From: Paulinella micropora
Lineage: Eukaryota > Cercozoa > Imbricatea > Euglyphida
Reading direction: 5' to 3'
DNA: 34,386 nucleotides
Assembly: GCA_009731375.1 (NCBI GenBank)
Contig: BJOX01000076.1
Span: 923,095 to 957,480 of the forward strand
In this document: piece by piece, positions 16,977 to 27,833 of the stretch
Layout: every line of letters starts with the position of its first letter
How positions within the stretch are numbered: position 1 is the stretch's first letter
The notes under the pieces: generated by a model
The model's database searches: none
The model's input: the letters and a program-made list of their open reading frames with translations, nothing else
Told to the model about the DNA's origin: nothing
Position numbers and translations under genes: made by a program

Positions 16977-17462
16977 GTGATAAACCGTTCTTCTATTGTC
17001 TTACCGTTCCATGACAACGCACTATGGGCGGATGAGGTTTTGGACCGGATCGCGGATCACCCAATCCCGGTGCCATCTAGGAAGCAACATTTGGTGATTG
17101 CATGTAGATTGGGCACTAGGGAACAGGGGTTGGCATATCGAAACTCACTTAAAGGGTGTGACCTTCAGAAGGTGCGGGAACAAGCGTTCACGTGCTTCAC
17201 AGGGTTTTACACGAAAAGGGCGCCTATCCAGTATGCGTTGATTCTGGATCGGATGGCGAACCTTGGGAAATGGGATGAGTTTTCGGAAGTCAAGTACCAT
17301 CAGAAGGAGGTGGAAATGCCCTCCGAGGATGGCCTGGTGGAGGATGCGTGGTCGGACATGGCTGAGGCACCCGAACTTAGGGATCGGAAGGATGCCCAGT
17401 CATGGGAGGATAAAATTGCTCGGATGCGGGCGGATTGGAAAGGAAAAAGAAAAGAATCTTGA
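16977..17462 (+). pseudogene. PR-RT linker fragment of X pol
   Basis: It encodes the region corresponding to Y Pol residues about 455-620, with strongly conserved blocks DHPIPVPSRKQ, ACRLGTREQ and QAFTCFTGFYT, then loses the pol frame in an A-rich run near 17445. The following RT frame is +1 relative to it. The apparent start is internal to the polyprotein. The function of this region is unknown. Confidence 0.7.
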
Positions 17463-20400
17463 GAGCCTTCAGAAGGTGATGGCTAAGGAAAAGGATATCT
17501 TTGATCCGCCTAGGCCGGGGACGGTCAAGCATTTTGAGGCCCATCTCAGGAAGATTCCGGGGATGAATATCACGCATGCCTCTAGGAGGTCTGTCCTGGG
17601 CCGTAAGGAAGAAAGTATTGCCCAGGAGAAGGCGGAGGAGTTACAAGCAGATGATTTCACAAAGTTTTCGGACTCCCCGATTTCGTCGCATGTACGCATG
17701 GTTCCAAAGCCGGATGGAGCGCTGAGGTTTTGTGTGAATTACTATCGGGCTAACAAGATCATCGAGGGTGAGCGGTACCCGCTGCCCAAGATCGATGACT
17801 GTATGCGCAAGTTAAAACACGCAAAATTTTACTCGGTATTGGACCTCAAGAATGGGTTCTGGCAGATCCCGCTCAGCAGAAAGAGCAGGTGGCTTACAGC
17901 GTTTGTAGTGGGAATGACGCTATACGAATGGAAGGTATTGCCAATGGGTCTGAGGAACTCACCAGGCATATTTCAGGCAGCGATGCAGAAAATGCTCGGA
18001 CGCCGGTTTGAGGATAAACGGGCAGGTGGGTTTATGGAGAAATATGGACAGAAGGCGGAGGATTACGCTTTCTGTTACATAGATGATATTATTATCTACT
18101 CCAATACCATGGAGGAACACCTGGCCCATATACAGGATGTTTTCCGACGGGTGAGAGAGTTGGGTTTCAAGGTGAACTTGGACAAGTGCCAGTTTGCCAC
18201 CCGACAGGTTACATACCTAGGATATGATATCTCGAACGGGACAGTAGCGATTGCGGCTAAGAAGAGGGATGCTGTGGAAGGCATTCAGCGGCCTCAGACG
18301 CGGTCGGAGTTGTTCACCTTCATTGCGCTTGCGCAATATTACAGTCAGTTCTTTCCGAATTGGTCGGAGACGGTCAAACCGTTAAGAGAGCTGTACTTGA
18401 AAGGCGACATGCGAGAGTGGACGCCTAAACAGGAGGAGACGTTCGAGTTCATTAAGGAAATGTTGACTCGTGATCCCAAGTATAACAAGGATTGCATCTT
18501 GATGATGCCGGATGTGGATAAGCAGTATGTGCTGGACACCGATGCGTCTAAGTATGCGATCGGGGCGGTCCTACAGCAATACGACGACAAAGGGGTCTTA
18601 CGGCCGATCATGTACTTGAGCCGGAAGCTCAACAGGGCGGAACAGACCTACTGTACAAGGCAGAGGGAAGCCTTGGCGGTGGTTTGGTCGTTTATAAGAC
18701 TCAGGGAATACTTGTGGGGGTCACGGGATATCGTGGTAAGAACGGACCACCAGAACCTTATGTGGTTGATGACGAACGATTGCACAGGCAGGCTGGCCAG
18801 GTGGCAGGCTTTGCTATCGTGTTATGACTTCACCGTCAAGTACATTCCCGGCAAGAAGAATATTGTGGCCGACTCTTTGTCAAGAGTCAATTACTCAACT
18901 CCATCCGCATGTCTGGCTGCGATGCAGCAGATGGACGAGTTTGAGGACTTGGCATTGAGGACGGATCAAAAGGATATCTTGCCGGCGAACATGATCTTCT
19001 ATGCCAATAAGGCTCATCCGGGGACTAGCAGGAAAGAGCCTAGGGTGATGGAGGCAAAGAAGGGGGAATACTGGAAGGTCATAATGACTCAGTTGGAACG
19101 GGGGGTTGGCCAAACAGAGTGCTGTACGGAGCATTTTGTAGAGGAGGCCGTGCAACGCCTGAAGGAATACGAGGCCGATAAAGCCGCTATTCTGGATGAG
19201 GATAAGGCGGAGCATGAGTGCTATTGTTGCCAGGGGCACGCGGCACCGGCCGTCCGAACCTACATGGAAGACCCGGGCGTGGAAACGGCTCCAGAGCCGG
19301 AGGTGGCCTCTACAGAGCCGTTGGGGGCTTCGGAGGGGTCGGGGCCGGATTCCAGACCTCAAGTGGGAATCCAGGTAGAGGACGGTACAGTGCGTATCGC
19401 GTCGGTGGAAGCATGGAGGCAATGTCAGAGGGCCGATGATGAGTACAAGGACTTGATCCAGTACTTTTTGGCGGGGGATGAGCTGTTGTTGACGGAGAAG
19501 ATCCGATCACAGCTCAAGACTCTGGCATGGAGGGATGGCCTCCTGTGGTACACAGGCAAGACACCGGAGACGGCCAAGAACCCGGAAAAGTGGGTCTTAT
19601 GGGTCCCAGCCAAACTGAGGCAGATGATCTACGTAGCGTCACACGTAGTCCCGTTGGTTAATCACCCGGGGGTACAGAGGACGCAGTGGATTATCAAAAG
19701 GCGATTCTGGTGGGAAGGGATGGATAAGTTCATTAAGAAGGGGGTCAAGGGCTGCACGACCTGTCAGATGAACAAGAAACACCCAGTGGAAGGGAAAATC
19801 CCAGTTGGGAAATTTACACTGCTGGAAAGGCTCTTTGAGTTCCTGCATGTGGACCACGTGGGGCCGTTGCCGCCGGTGGGGCCGGCGAAGGATAAGTTCT
19901 TGATGACGGTCATTGATAGGGCGAGCAATTACGTCTGGGCGATACCAGTGCCGGACACTACGGCGGAGACGACAGCCAGGGAGCTGATCGATCGGATCCT
20001 ATGTGTGGTAGGGGTCCCCAAGACGATTTTCTCAGATAAGGGGCCAGCCTTTGACAATGAGCTGATGGAAAGGCTCGCGAAGTATTACGGGGTCCACTGG
20101 CAGTACGTTACACCGTACAATCCGAGGGCTAATGGCAAGATCGAGCGGGTACATAGGCCGCTCAAGTCGGCCCTAAGGACCTACTGCAAGAAGAGTCAGC
20201 TCTTGTGGAGGGAGGTGGTCCCAAGCTTTGTGTTCGGTATGAACGCGATGCCATCGAAAGCTCTTGGAGCGGGGGCGGAATGTAGATCCCGTAGGCAGGA
20301 GCCGGTGATGCCCCAACACTTGGTATATCAGGATGCACCTGCGCTTGCGCTGGACGAGGATGAGCTCTGGGGGGTTTGTATGCGGGTCTCAATGGAGGCC

Positions 20401-20679
20401 ATGCAAGCGGTGCGACAAGCAAGGCTGGCGGAACAGACTCGCCAGCTAAGTAAAGAACCCTTGGAGCAGGACTTGTCTATGGTAACGTACAAGCCAGGGG
20501 ACATCGTCATGTTGTACTACCCACAGGTTCCGAAGGGCATATCATCGAAGATGTTTGTGCACTGGAAGGGGCCCTATAAGGTGGTGCAGCAGACAGGGCC
20601 GTTTAACTATCGGATAAGAGGCAGGGGGAGAACAAGATTGTTAATGTTCGACGCCTCATTAAGTACGATCCGTTCTTAA
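17263..20679 (+). CDS. pol: RT-RNase H-integrase core of X pol (single open frame, partial)
   Basis: Pol similarity starts near 17456; the 64 residues before it are the wrong frame of the preceding segment, so the ATG at 17263 is not a true start. RT shows SVLDLKNGFWQIP, the insertion GGFMEKYGQKAEDYAF and YIDDIIIYS. RNase H shows DTDASKYAIG, REALAVVW, RTDHQN and VADSLSR. Integrase has a zinc-binding H-X6-H...C-X2-C array, then HVDHVGP, FSDKGPAFDNE and GKIERVHRP. The GPY/F module (HWKGPY) precedes a frameshift near 20630 that cuts it short. Compared with Y there is an additional Pro/Gly/Glu-rich stretch before the integrase, around 19200-19360. This core reads as functional, but not as part of one complete polyprotein. 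Confidence 0.85.
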   Translation: MGNGMSFRKSSTIRRRWKCPPRMAWWRMRGRTWLRHPNLGIGRMPSHGRIKLLGCGRIGKEKEKNLESLQKVMAKEKDIFDPPRPGTVKHFEAHLRKIPGMNITHASRRSVLGRKEESIAQEKAEELQADDFTKFSDSPISSHVRMVPKPDGALRFCVNYYRANKIIEGERYPLPKIDDCMRKLKHAKFYSVLDLKNGFWQIPLSRKSRWLTAFVVGMTLYEWKVLPMGLRNSPGIFQAAMQKMLGRRFEDKRAGGFMEKYGQKAEDYAFCYIDDIIIYSNTMEEHLAHIQDVFRRVRELGFKVNLDKCQFATRQVTYLGYDISNGTVAIAAKKRDAVEGIQRPQTRSELFTFIALAQYYSQFFPNWSETVKPLRELYLKGDMREWTPKQEETFEFIKEMLTRDPKYNKDCILMMPDVDKQYVLDTDASKYAIGAVLQQYDDKGVLRPIMYLSRKLNRAEQTYCTRQREALAVVWSFIRLREYLWGSRDIVVRTDHQNLMWLMTNDCTGRLARWQALLSCYDFTVKYIPGKKNIVADSLSRVNYSTPSACLAAMQQMDEFEDLALRTDQKDILPANMIFYANKAHPGTSRKEPRVMEAKKGEYWKVIMTQLERGVGQTECCTEHFVEEAVQRLKEYEADKAAILDEDKAEHECYCCQGHAAPAVRTYMEDPGVETAPEPEVASTEPLGASEGSGPDSRPQVGIQVEDGTVRIASVEAWRQCQRADDEYKDLIQYFLAGDELLLTEKIRSQLKTLAWRDGLLWYTGKTPETAKNPEKWVLWVPAKLRQMIYVASHVVPLVNHPGVQRTQWIIKRRFWWEGMDKFIKKGVKGCTTCQMNKKHPVEGKIPVGKFTLLERLFEFLHVDHVGPLPPVGPAKDKFLMTVIDRASNYVWAIPVPDTTAETTARELIDRILCVVGVPKTIFSDKGPAFDNELMERLAKYYGVHWQYVTPYNPRANGKIERVHRPLKSALRTYCKKSQLLWREVVPSFVFGMNAMPSKALGAGAECRSRRQEPVMPQHLVYQDAPALALDEDELWGVCMRVSMEAMQAVRQARLAEQTRQLSKEPLEQDLSMVTYKPGDIVMLYYPQVPKGISSKMFVHWKGPYKVVQQTGPFNYRIRGRGRTRLLMFDASLSTIRS

Positions 20680-20744
20680 TGGAAAACGAGATGCTCCAGT
20701 AAGCGCTCGTCAGGGAAAAGGGAGAGTTTCAAGACCCTCCTAAG

Positions 20745-21155
20745 TTGGTAACGGATAAGGAACCCGATGGTGGGAAGCCCGGGGACCGGAAGGGCCAGGG
20801 GGAGAGGAAGGCACGGGCCCCTGAAGAGGGCGTCGGCCGGGGAAGCTCCAAAGGGCCTGAGGTCGCGGGGAAGGGGTCAGATGCGAGTCGCAAGCCACCC
20901 ACAGAGGCGGCGAAGCGGGCGGCGGATAATGATCTGATTTACTCGGAACCAGGAGGTAGACCGGGGAAACGTAGGAAAACGGAAGTGCAGGAGGAGCCGG
21001 AGGAGCCTATTGAGCCCTCGCAGGTGGATGTCAAGCACAAGTTATGGAAGGAGGGTAATAAGACACTGGGGATGAACTGGGTTCTGAATCAGTTCTATCT
21101 TGTCAGACCCCAACTAGATTCGTTGCAAAGGGGGACAAGGGTACTCTTTTTGTAA
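20745..21155 (+). pseudogene. X pol C-terminal extension, first part
   Basis: A basic, Gly/Lys/Arg/Glu-rich linker is followed by WKEGNKTLGMNWVLNQFYLVRP, which matches the Y Pol segment starting WKEGDAIATIAWV. A frameshift near 21140 then ends the frame. It starts after the frame break at the GPY/F module and a TAG/TAA-bearing stretch, so the ATG or GTG at 20745 is not a real start. Confidence 0.65.
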
Positions 21156-21556
21156 TGAAGGTAGTGGGACTGGCGAAGGACTCGAGGAAGACTCGATCGT
21201 CGGAAAGTGCGCTTAAGAACCTTCCGCCTATGCTGCAGTTCTACCGGTCTTGGGATAAGGATACGGTGGAGAACCGGATGTACCGCGAGTATGTCCCGGT
21301 TTGGTGGGATGCTGCGAATAGGGAAATATGGGATACCAAGATAGATCCGGCCTCACGGAAGGCGGACAGGGATCACGAGGCATGGATCATATCAGCGTGG
21401 CCGAGGGGAGTGTTGGATTGCCCCTTCGAGTTACACGATGGGCACATTCCGCAAAAGAGTTGGGACATGCTCAAACAGAGCGGGGTGGACTTAAGGCTAA
21501 TCGGGGGTGCACACGCGACCGAAACGATGCGGGGGAAGAAGAATCCGAGCCAGTAG
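21155..21556 (+). pseudogene. X pol C-terminal extension, second part
   Basis: It continues the conserved domain in a new frame, with LQFYRSWD, YVPVWWD, PRGVLDCPFEL, IPQKSWDML and a final DLRLIGG. Each block has an obvious counterpart in Y (LQFWRSMD, YLPVYKD, PRGVLDVPFEL, IPNKIWDIL, DLTFVGG). It ends with TAG. The domain occupies the place where chromoviruses carry a chromodomain, but I do not recognise its fold. Confidence 0.7.
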
Positions 21557-22100
21557 GGAGGAAACATCCGGAAGGGGTGAAGGAAGAAGGAATTGGAATT
21601 CGGGTCGGGGAAAAGGGAAGTTGGGCGCACATTGACCATAGTGTGTGGGAAATTTGTACTGGGGGTTCTACTCAACATTAAAACTTTACGGACACGGTAC
21701 GGGAGCGAGAAGGCCATCGTCGTTTTAAGGGTTGGACTTTGGGGTTCGGTCGATTCGGACTTCGGGGCCAACCACCATTCAAAGGTCTGATTGGTGGTCG
21801 GTCAGACTATGGGACTGTGACTTCGGGAAATCGCGCGCGTAGGGGGATGAAGACATGAACTGGTCGAGTGCCAGATTCACGATCTTCGGGCAACATTAAG
21901 CCTTGGAGCTTAGCCCACATGAAGCACAGGCCTATAATCCGTTGGGTGGCTCTTGATAAGATTTGATCAGGGGTCGAGCTGAGGTGGCTCTTGGGATGGT
22001 AGACAGTCGGCTGGGATTCCCCAAAAAGCCGGTGCTGACGAGATTATACGAGATGTAGTCTCCGTTGGTATTACTCCAGAGTTGAGATCCGAGCGATCTC
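21557..22100 (+). other. 3' untranslated region of family X
   Basis: About 540 bp without coding signature, between the pol stop and the polypurine tract. It contains CCAACCACCA (21768-21777) opposite TGGTGGTCGG (21792-21801), and GTCTGA (21785-21790) opposite TCAGAC (21802-21807). These two stems overlap, so they are alternatives. Confidence 0.6.
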
Positions 22101-22117
22101 AAAGGAGGGGGAAGGAG
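22101..22117 (+). promoter_or_regulatory. Polypurine tract of family X
   Basis: Seventeen consecutive purines (AAAGGAGGGGGAAGGAG), five bases before the TG of the right LTR. This is the position and composition of the primer for plus-strand DNA synthesis in LTR elements. It marks 22123-22817 as a 3' LTR. Confidence 0.75.
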
Positions 22118-22122
22118 TGCTA

Positions 22123-22817
22123 TGTAACACCCACGGTATACTACATCGTTTTTACGCTATTAGGGTTTACGGGAATTTACTCGTGGAAGTAATTTCTTGT
22201 TATTAAATGTATTTTAAGATGAATTCTTATTACATTTCCGGTTCTGATTAATACATCCGGTTTTAACGTGGTTTTAGGATATGGAATATGAGAAGAAAGC
22301 TGGGATGCTTGGATCTCATAGGACCTTAAAACCTACATCTAACACGTAACCGTTTACCGGAGTGGAGAAGGTTTTCAGGATGCAGATTACATGATTATGT
22401 AGCATCCATATTGAATAATCTCCCACATTAATAGCGTTGACCCGGTCCTTCTACATCATATGTAGCAACCGTTTGAAGTTTTGGAAAAAGGTCACGGAAA
22501 TTCTGTGAAATTTGGCCTTTTTCCCGTGACTGGGAATTTATGGCTAAATAAGGAAAATTTCACTTATGGGTTGTTGTTTGGGGTATGTTTTGGCATTTGT
22601 GCAGGTTACGGACGTAACGAAACGTGTCAGTTGACCCTGTCAAAGGGACACTCCGTTTTTAACGGTTTTTCCCTCTGACTTGTTGTTTGGGTTCAGACTT
22701 GACTTCCCTTTCTACTTTAGAAGTGGAGGTTAGTTCTGAACCAGTTGTGTTCAACGTTATTATTAAATTCCTTTTTATTATTGAGCTCGTAAGGGTAAGA
22801 CCTCCGGTCTTAATACA
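22123..22817 (+). repeat. 3' LTR of family X (695 bp)
   Basis: It starts TGTAACACCC after the polypurine tract and ends TAATACA. It matches 3021-3739 throughout, except that it lacks two 12-bp duplications and differs at 8 bases plus two one-base indels by my count. The TATA-like TTATAAG of the left copy is TTAGAAG here. Confidence 0.85.
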
Positions 22818-22877
22818 AAATGTCAACGCCGGGTAGTGGTTTTGCAAGGTCGTTAAAGTGCTCAGTCTGATAACATA

Positions 22878-22879
<2 letters not shown>
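22818..22879. other. Flank between the X 3' LTR and the microsatellite
   Basis: About 60 bp of unique sequence starting AAATG. It is unrelated to what follows the left LTR, so it is probably the original genomic flank of the X element. Confidence 0.5.
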
Positions 22880-23582
<703 letters not shown>

Positions 23583-23810
23583 TGTAGGCATCACCCCCCG
23601 GATAGCCGGTAAAAAGTACCCTTTTCCTAGTGACAGGTGCACCAGCCTGTTTTTCAGTATTATTTGTCCGGATCGGACCTGATGCCATTTTATTCCTGGT
23701 CTGTTGCCGTTTTCCTTTTCGGCTTCACTGAGCTAATACAACCAGACATCATTCTCATTCTTGAGGTTGTATTACCGACTTTTTATTGAGCTATCGTTGG
23801 GGGCATTACA
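23583..23810 (+). repeat. Putative 5' LTR of family Y, copy B (228 bp)
   Basis: TGTAGGCATC...CATTACA, matching 3812-4046 with a few substitutions and small indels. The left edge abuts the ATT microsatellite; the right edge is followed by the TGGAGTCC site at 23813. Confidence 0.55.
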
Positions 23811-24596
23811 TTTGGAGTCCACATCACTAGGGTGATTTCTTTTTGCATTGCCACACGGGCATCCAGAACAAATGTTCACTGACCTGTCTCACACGGGGAC
23901 GTCAGACAAAAACAATTACTCCAACACATAATCCTCATAGCTCTTTTACAAAACAAATAATTTGATTGGCCTCAAGTAGGTGTCTCGTACCCTCTAGCCC
24001 AATCAGTATCTGTGTTCACAAGGAGACATCAGATACAAACTCTCTGTCGTTCTTGCTGTTCTCACACAGAGACCCAAGAAGAAGGAGGTGGACAGAAGAG
24101 TGAAGAATCACACACAAAACACAAACAAGCATAGGGACAGGAGCACAACACTCTACCCTTCTAGTTTGTGCATTTATCTGCATTATCTCACACATACGTC
24201 AGAGTATTTTTGCAAATCTCTGATCGTTTTCTAAAGGTAGGTCTGAGAACCTATCCGACCGACTGTCGACTTCTCAAGGAGAGCTTCTCTAGCTTCTCTA
24301 TTACTATCTGTGTGTAGGTCCTAGTGCCTCATACTAGATACAATATAGAAAAGAAGGAGGAGAAAGCAATTTGAGTAAGGATGACAAGAAATCGGAGAAA
24401 ATCTCAAAGACTACTTTTCTCAAACAAAAACAAACGTACAAACATTGTCACATAGAGGAAAGAGGATCTCACTCTACCCTCTCTCTTAGTTTCTCTCGTC
24501 ACTAGTCAGTCGACTGAAGGAGGAACAGAACTCAAACGAACGAAAACATAACATGGGAGCTGACACTGTCCTCCTGTTATTTACTAATACGACACC
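23811..24596 (+). other. Primer-binding-like site and leader of Y copy B
   Basis: It closely matches 4047-4832 of copy A, including TGGAGTCCACATCACTAGGG at 23813-23832. No coding content is seen. Confidence 0.6.
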
Positions 24597-27398
24597 ATGT
24601 CGACAGAGACCAGCCAGGTGAGTGATCTTTTGGAATCACAAGAACAAGAAGATCAAATGCATCAAGAAGGAGGAGGATTGACTGAAGGAGGAGGAGGAGG
24701 ATCGGATGATGGAGGAGGACAAGAAGAAGAAGAAGCAGGAGGAGGAGGAGTAGGTGGAGGAACAGAGTTTAATAGACGAAGAGTAACACTAGGAGTAGGA
24801 GGAGGAGTAGGAGGAGTAGGAGGAGTAGGAGGAGGGAGAGGGAATGAAGGAGGAGGAGGATGAGTAGAAGAGAGCTGGGAGGATGTAAGAGAATATGTAA
24901 GAGACGAAGATGAAGGAGGAGGAGGACTTGAACAAGAAGAGAGCAGTGGAGCATATGGTAATCCCTTACCACCTGCCCACACAGGAGGAAGAGGACGACA
25001 AATGATCGACTTGATTAATAATGAAGGGGAGGAGATCACAGTGGAGGAACAACAGTGGGTACAAGCCCACTATGACCTCTCTAAAGAAGATTTTGATAAC
25101 ACGATGGGGGCGGAGAAAGACACTTATGTGTGGATCCCTCATGATTTAAGAAGAGAGAGGAGTCGTACTAGAAGGGATGTCTATATCCCATTATTAAACA
25201 CAGCACAGCTCCTCGGCAAACTGGTCTCCAATCAAGAAGAGAGAAAGAAGGTGCAGCATATCAAGTTTGGGGATTCACATACCCACCTTAAACTACTTGA
25301 TGCTATCTTTGGGGTGCGCACCCAAGCTCTGATTTGGGAACGTTCGTACGGCCCACGGTGTGAGGGCTACCTCCAGTACGCAAACCCGAGGGCAAGGGCC
25401 AGACTCCTCGCTACTGGTCAGGAGGCAGTCGATATAGCAAAAATGAAGACCATTCCAGGTTCGAAAAACTTGAATGGCGTATTTCAATTTTTTACGACGG
25501 AAATGAAGGCTTTGGAGGAGGGGAAGAATGAAATGGAGAAAAACATTATTATTAAGGCAGCAGGAGAAACTCATCCTGTGGTTGATGAGTTAGATAAGAC
25601 CGACAGGATACTGACTAAGCTCAGACTGTTGGTGGGTGCGTTACTGTACAAGGAGGCGTGGAAGAGATGGATTCCTACCAAGGATCACTCTGTCCTTAAA
25701 ACAACCACTCCACCACCGGTCGCCAATAAAGCAGGTGTCGAACAATATGTGGAGAAATATAATTTTCTCAGATCTGCTTCTGAGTTGGCGGCCTTTATCA
25801 CTCATGCTCAAAAGCTGGTGATATCTGAGAAGAAGAAGGCGAAAGAGAAGGCGGAGTTCGAGAAGACGATGAGACTGGAAAGAATGAAAGCAACAGTGAG
25901 TAGTGCAAGGGCACACCCTCCGACATATCTTCCCCCACCAGCTCCTGCCCCACCAGCCCCTGCCCCACCAGCCCCTACACCCTCGGGCTCATCTACGGTG
26001 GTGGTCACAAACACGGAGAAGAAGGACAGACAAAACATCATAAATGCCTTCAAGGGGAAGAAAGGAGGAGTGGCAAGTCTCATGCTCTACGCCAAGACGA
26101 GCTCAGACAAAGAGTCTGATGCTTCGCTTCTGAGCAAGCTCAAAGAGATCAATGCCTGCATGAAGGCTTTTCCTTGCGACGAAACTCAGGAATATGAGGC
26201 TCTTGTTACTGTTTTTGATCGATCTTTAGTCTTGGAAGGATTCGATCTAACACAGTACAAGGTTTTGAGAAAAAAGGAGTTTAAGAGAAACAATGCAACA
26301 GGCCCAGACGCTCATTGTGAACTGGCGGTGGCCACACTCATTTCATATTTTCAATCTCATGGATACCAGCATCTCTGCACTGGTACTCTCATAGGATTTG
26401 AAATCTTTGAGACAGTGGCGATGAGTTTGAGGAGTGCTGTTAGCTTGGCGGCGACTCTTACGGAGGTAGTTTCCTCCTATGGGTTATTCTATGGCCGCAA
26501 GCCGATCATTCTCTATTTTTTTTTCGGAATTGCACTCAGTGCACCCGAGCAAACTTACTCAACTCATACATTAATGCCCGACGTTTAGTACAGTGAAGTC
26601 CAAGAACTTCCTCGAGACACACGTGCTCGAAGCTACGGTTCGAAACGTTGCTCCGGCAGCACTGTTCCAAGAAGTTATGAGTGCATGTTCTCACTTGGAC
26701 ACAGTCACGGAGGTACACGTGGCACAGGCAGGCGGTGTACCTGTTGGCGCACAAGCCACGTACACAAACCGAGTTGCCGGTTGGAAGAGACAGAGAGAGC
26801 CAGACCTTAAGGTCTCATGCTGGAGGTGGTTCGCGGGCATGCCGTGTAAGGCAGAGATGGAGCACAGAGACTGCTCTTTCAATCATGACAGGCAGAACCC
26901 AGTAGCAAGGGCTAACTTTCTAAGTAAGACGGAAGGCAATGAACTGGGTCTTTTCCGGATGCTTCAGACTGCCTCTACGAACGAAGGCTGGTTTGCCAAT
27001 CAGTGTGATGACGGCGATTTAAGAGAGGCAATTATTGATATGAAGAGGATGGAGAAGAAGGAAAGGGAGAGACAAAAGAACAAAGAAGCCTCTCAAAGAG
27101 GACGAGGAGGAGGAGGAGGACGAGGAGGAGGAGGAGGAGCAGGACGAGGAGGAGGAGCATGGAGAGGAGCCTCGAGGTGGCAGGGAACCCCTTATAGAGG
27201 CAGAGGAGGTCGGGGATTTAATCCTCATGGAGGAAGAGCTTTTCGGGCTTCAGCCCCCCACCTAGAGGACTAGGAGGCTCATGGGCAAGCTCCAACCCAA
27301 ACTTCGGTCGAGGTCAGGCTTATAACACTGCCTCGGACACCGATCCGTCATCCTACCCGGACGCTACTCAAGGTAATCGATTCGAGGCGGTGGAATGA
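24597..27398 (+). pseudogene. gag: Gag of family Y, copy B, with nonsense and frameshift lesions
   Basis: Homologous to the copy A Gag from the same ATGTCGACAGAGACC start. A TGA at 24861-24863 interrupts the Gly-rich N-terminus, and the same frame then continues through 25002-26588 with only this stop between. An extra T in the T9 run at 26516-26524 shifts the frame, and the correct frame resumes near 26593. A missing C in the C6 run near 27254 shifts it again, restoring the frame of the terminal TGA (27396-27398). The finger (CWRWFAGMPC...CSFNH) and RGG tail are kept. An in-frame insertion, IIIKAAG for the IKAAG of copy A, lies near 25545. Confidence 0.88.
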
Positions 27399-27833
27399 CA
27401 GGAGGGAAAAGGAGAGAGGAAGGAGAAAACTGTGAAGTTTAACCCTAAAGTCACATTGTTTTCTAATGCTGTTGTGCAGACTGGGCCAACATTTCCTCGA
27501 TGTGAGAGCAAAGATGTGGGTACACAGAGGCTGCAGCCCCAAGGTAGCCTCATACCCGTTCACACATCACGATTACCAATGATAACTGATGCAAATAGGA
27601 AGGCGAAACTAGCGGTGGAGGCGAGGAGGCCAATGGCAGGCGTATCGCCTCGGCCAGGCAAACCATTACGAACAGACTCAATGTCAACGATCGCGGCGGG
27701 CGGCGAGAAAAAGACAATAAGTGCACGCAAGTGCCACAAGTCAATATCACTGGCATAGTCACGTTGAAACGCACCGATACCGCTGAATAATAAAAACGTT
27801 AGTGAGGGGAAACAAGAGGAGAAGAAGGAAACG

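Larger units (their letters stand above)
16010..21556 (+). pseudogene. pol: Pol polyprotein of family X, broken by several frameshifts
   Basis: Collinear with the whole Y Pol but spread over several frames. A weak match to the sequence before the protease begins near 16010. N-D-T-L-A-N is at 16080-16097 and the second protease half (GELLIGFMQL...LIDC) near 16300. The PR-RT linker follows at 16656-17450, RT to GPY/F at about 17456-20640, and the C-terminal domain at about 21035-21535. Frame breaks fall near 16155, 16255, 16650, 16850, 17010, 17450, 20630 and 21140. The enzymatic core is a single long frame, with all the RT, RNase H and integrase catalytic residues I can name. The rest could not give a single polyprotein unless some breaks are sequence errors. 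Confidence 0.85.
3021..22817 (+). mobile_element. Ty3/gypsy-type element of family X, with Y copy A nested inside
   Basis: Two directly repeated LTRs (3021-3739 and 22123-22817) bracket a primer-binding-like site on the left. On the right they bracket a frameshifted gypsy-type pol and a polypurine tract. By my count the LTRs differ by 8 substitutions, two single-base indels and two 12-bp indels, so they fit a pair made in one integration. The span is about 20 kb because a complete Y element sits from 3812. No gag of X is visible; it may be deleted or lie partly in the 587-N gap. Flanking bases (ACAAT left, AAATG right) do not form a clear target duplication. The alternative is two unrelated X insertions, one reduced to an LTR. 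Confidence 0.6.

Noticed and set aside
21768-21807. H-type pseudoknot in the X 3' UTR
   Set aside because: The two stems cross, but with no loop nucleotides to span the 10-bp first stem it is sterically unlikely; they are better read as alternative hairpins.
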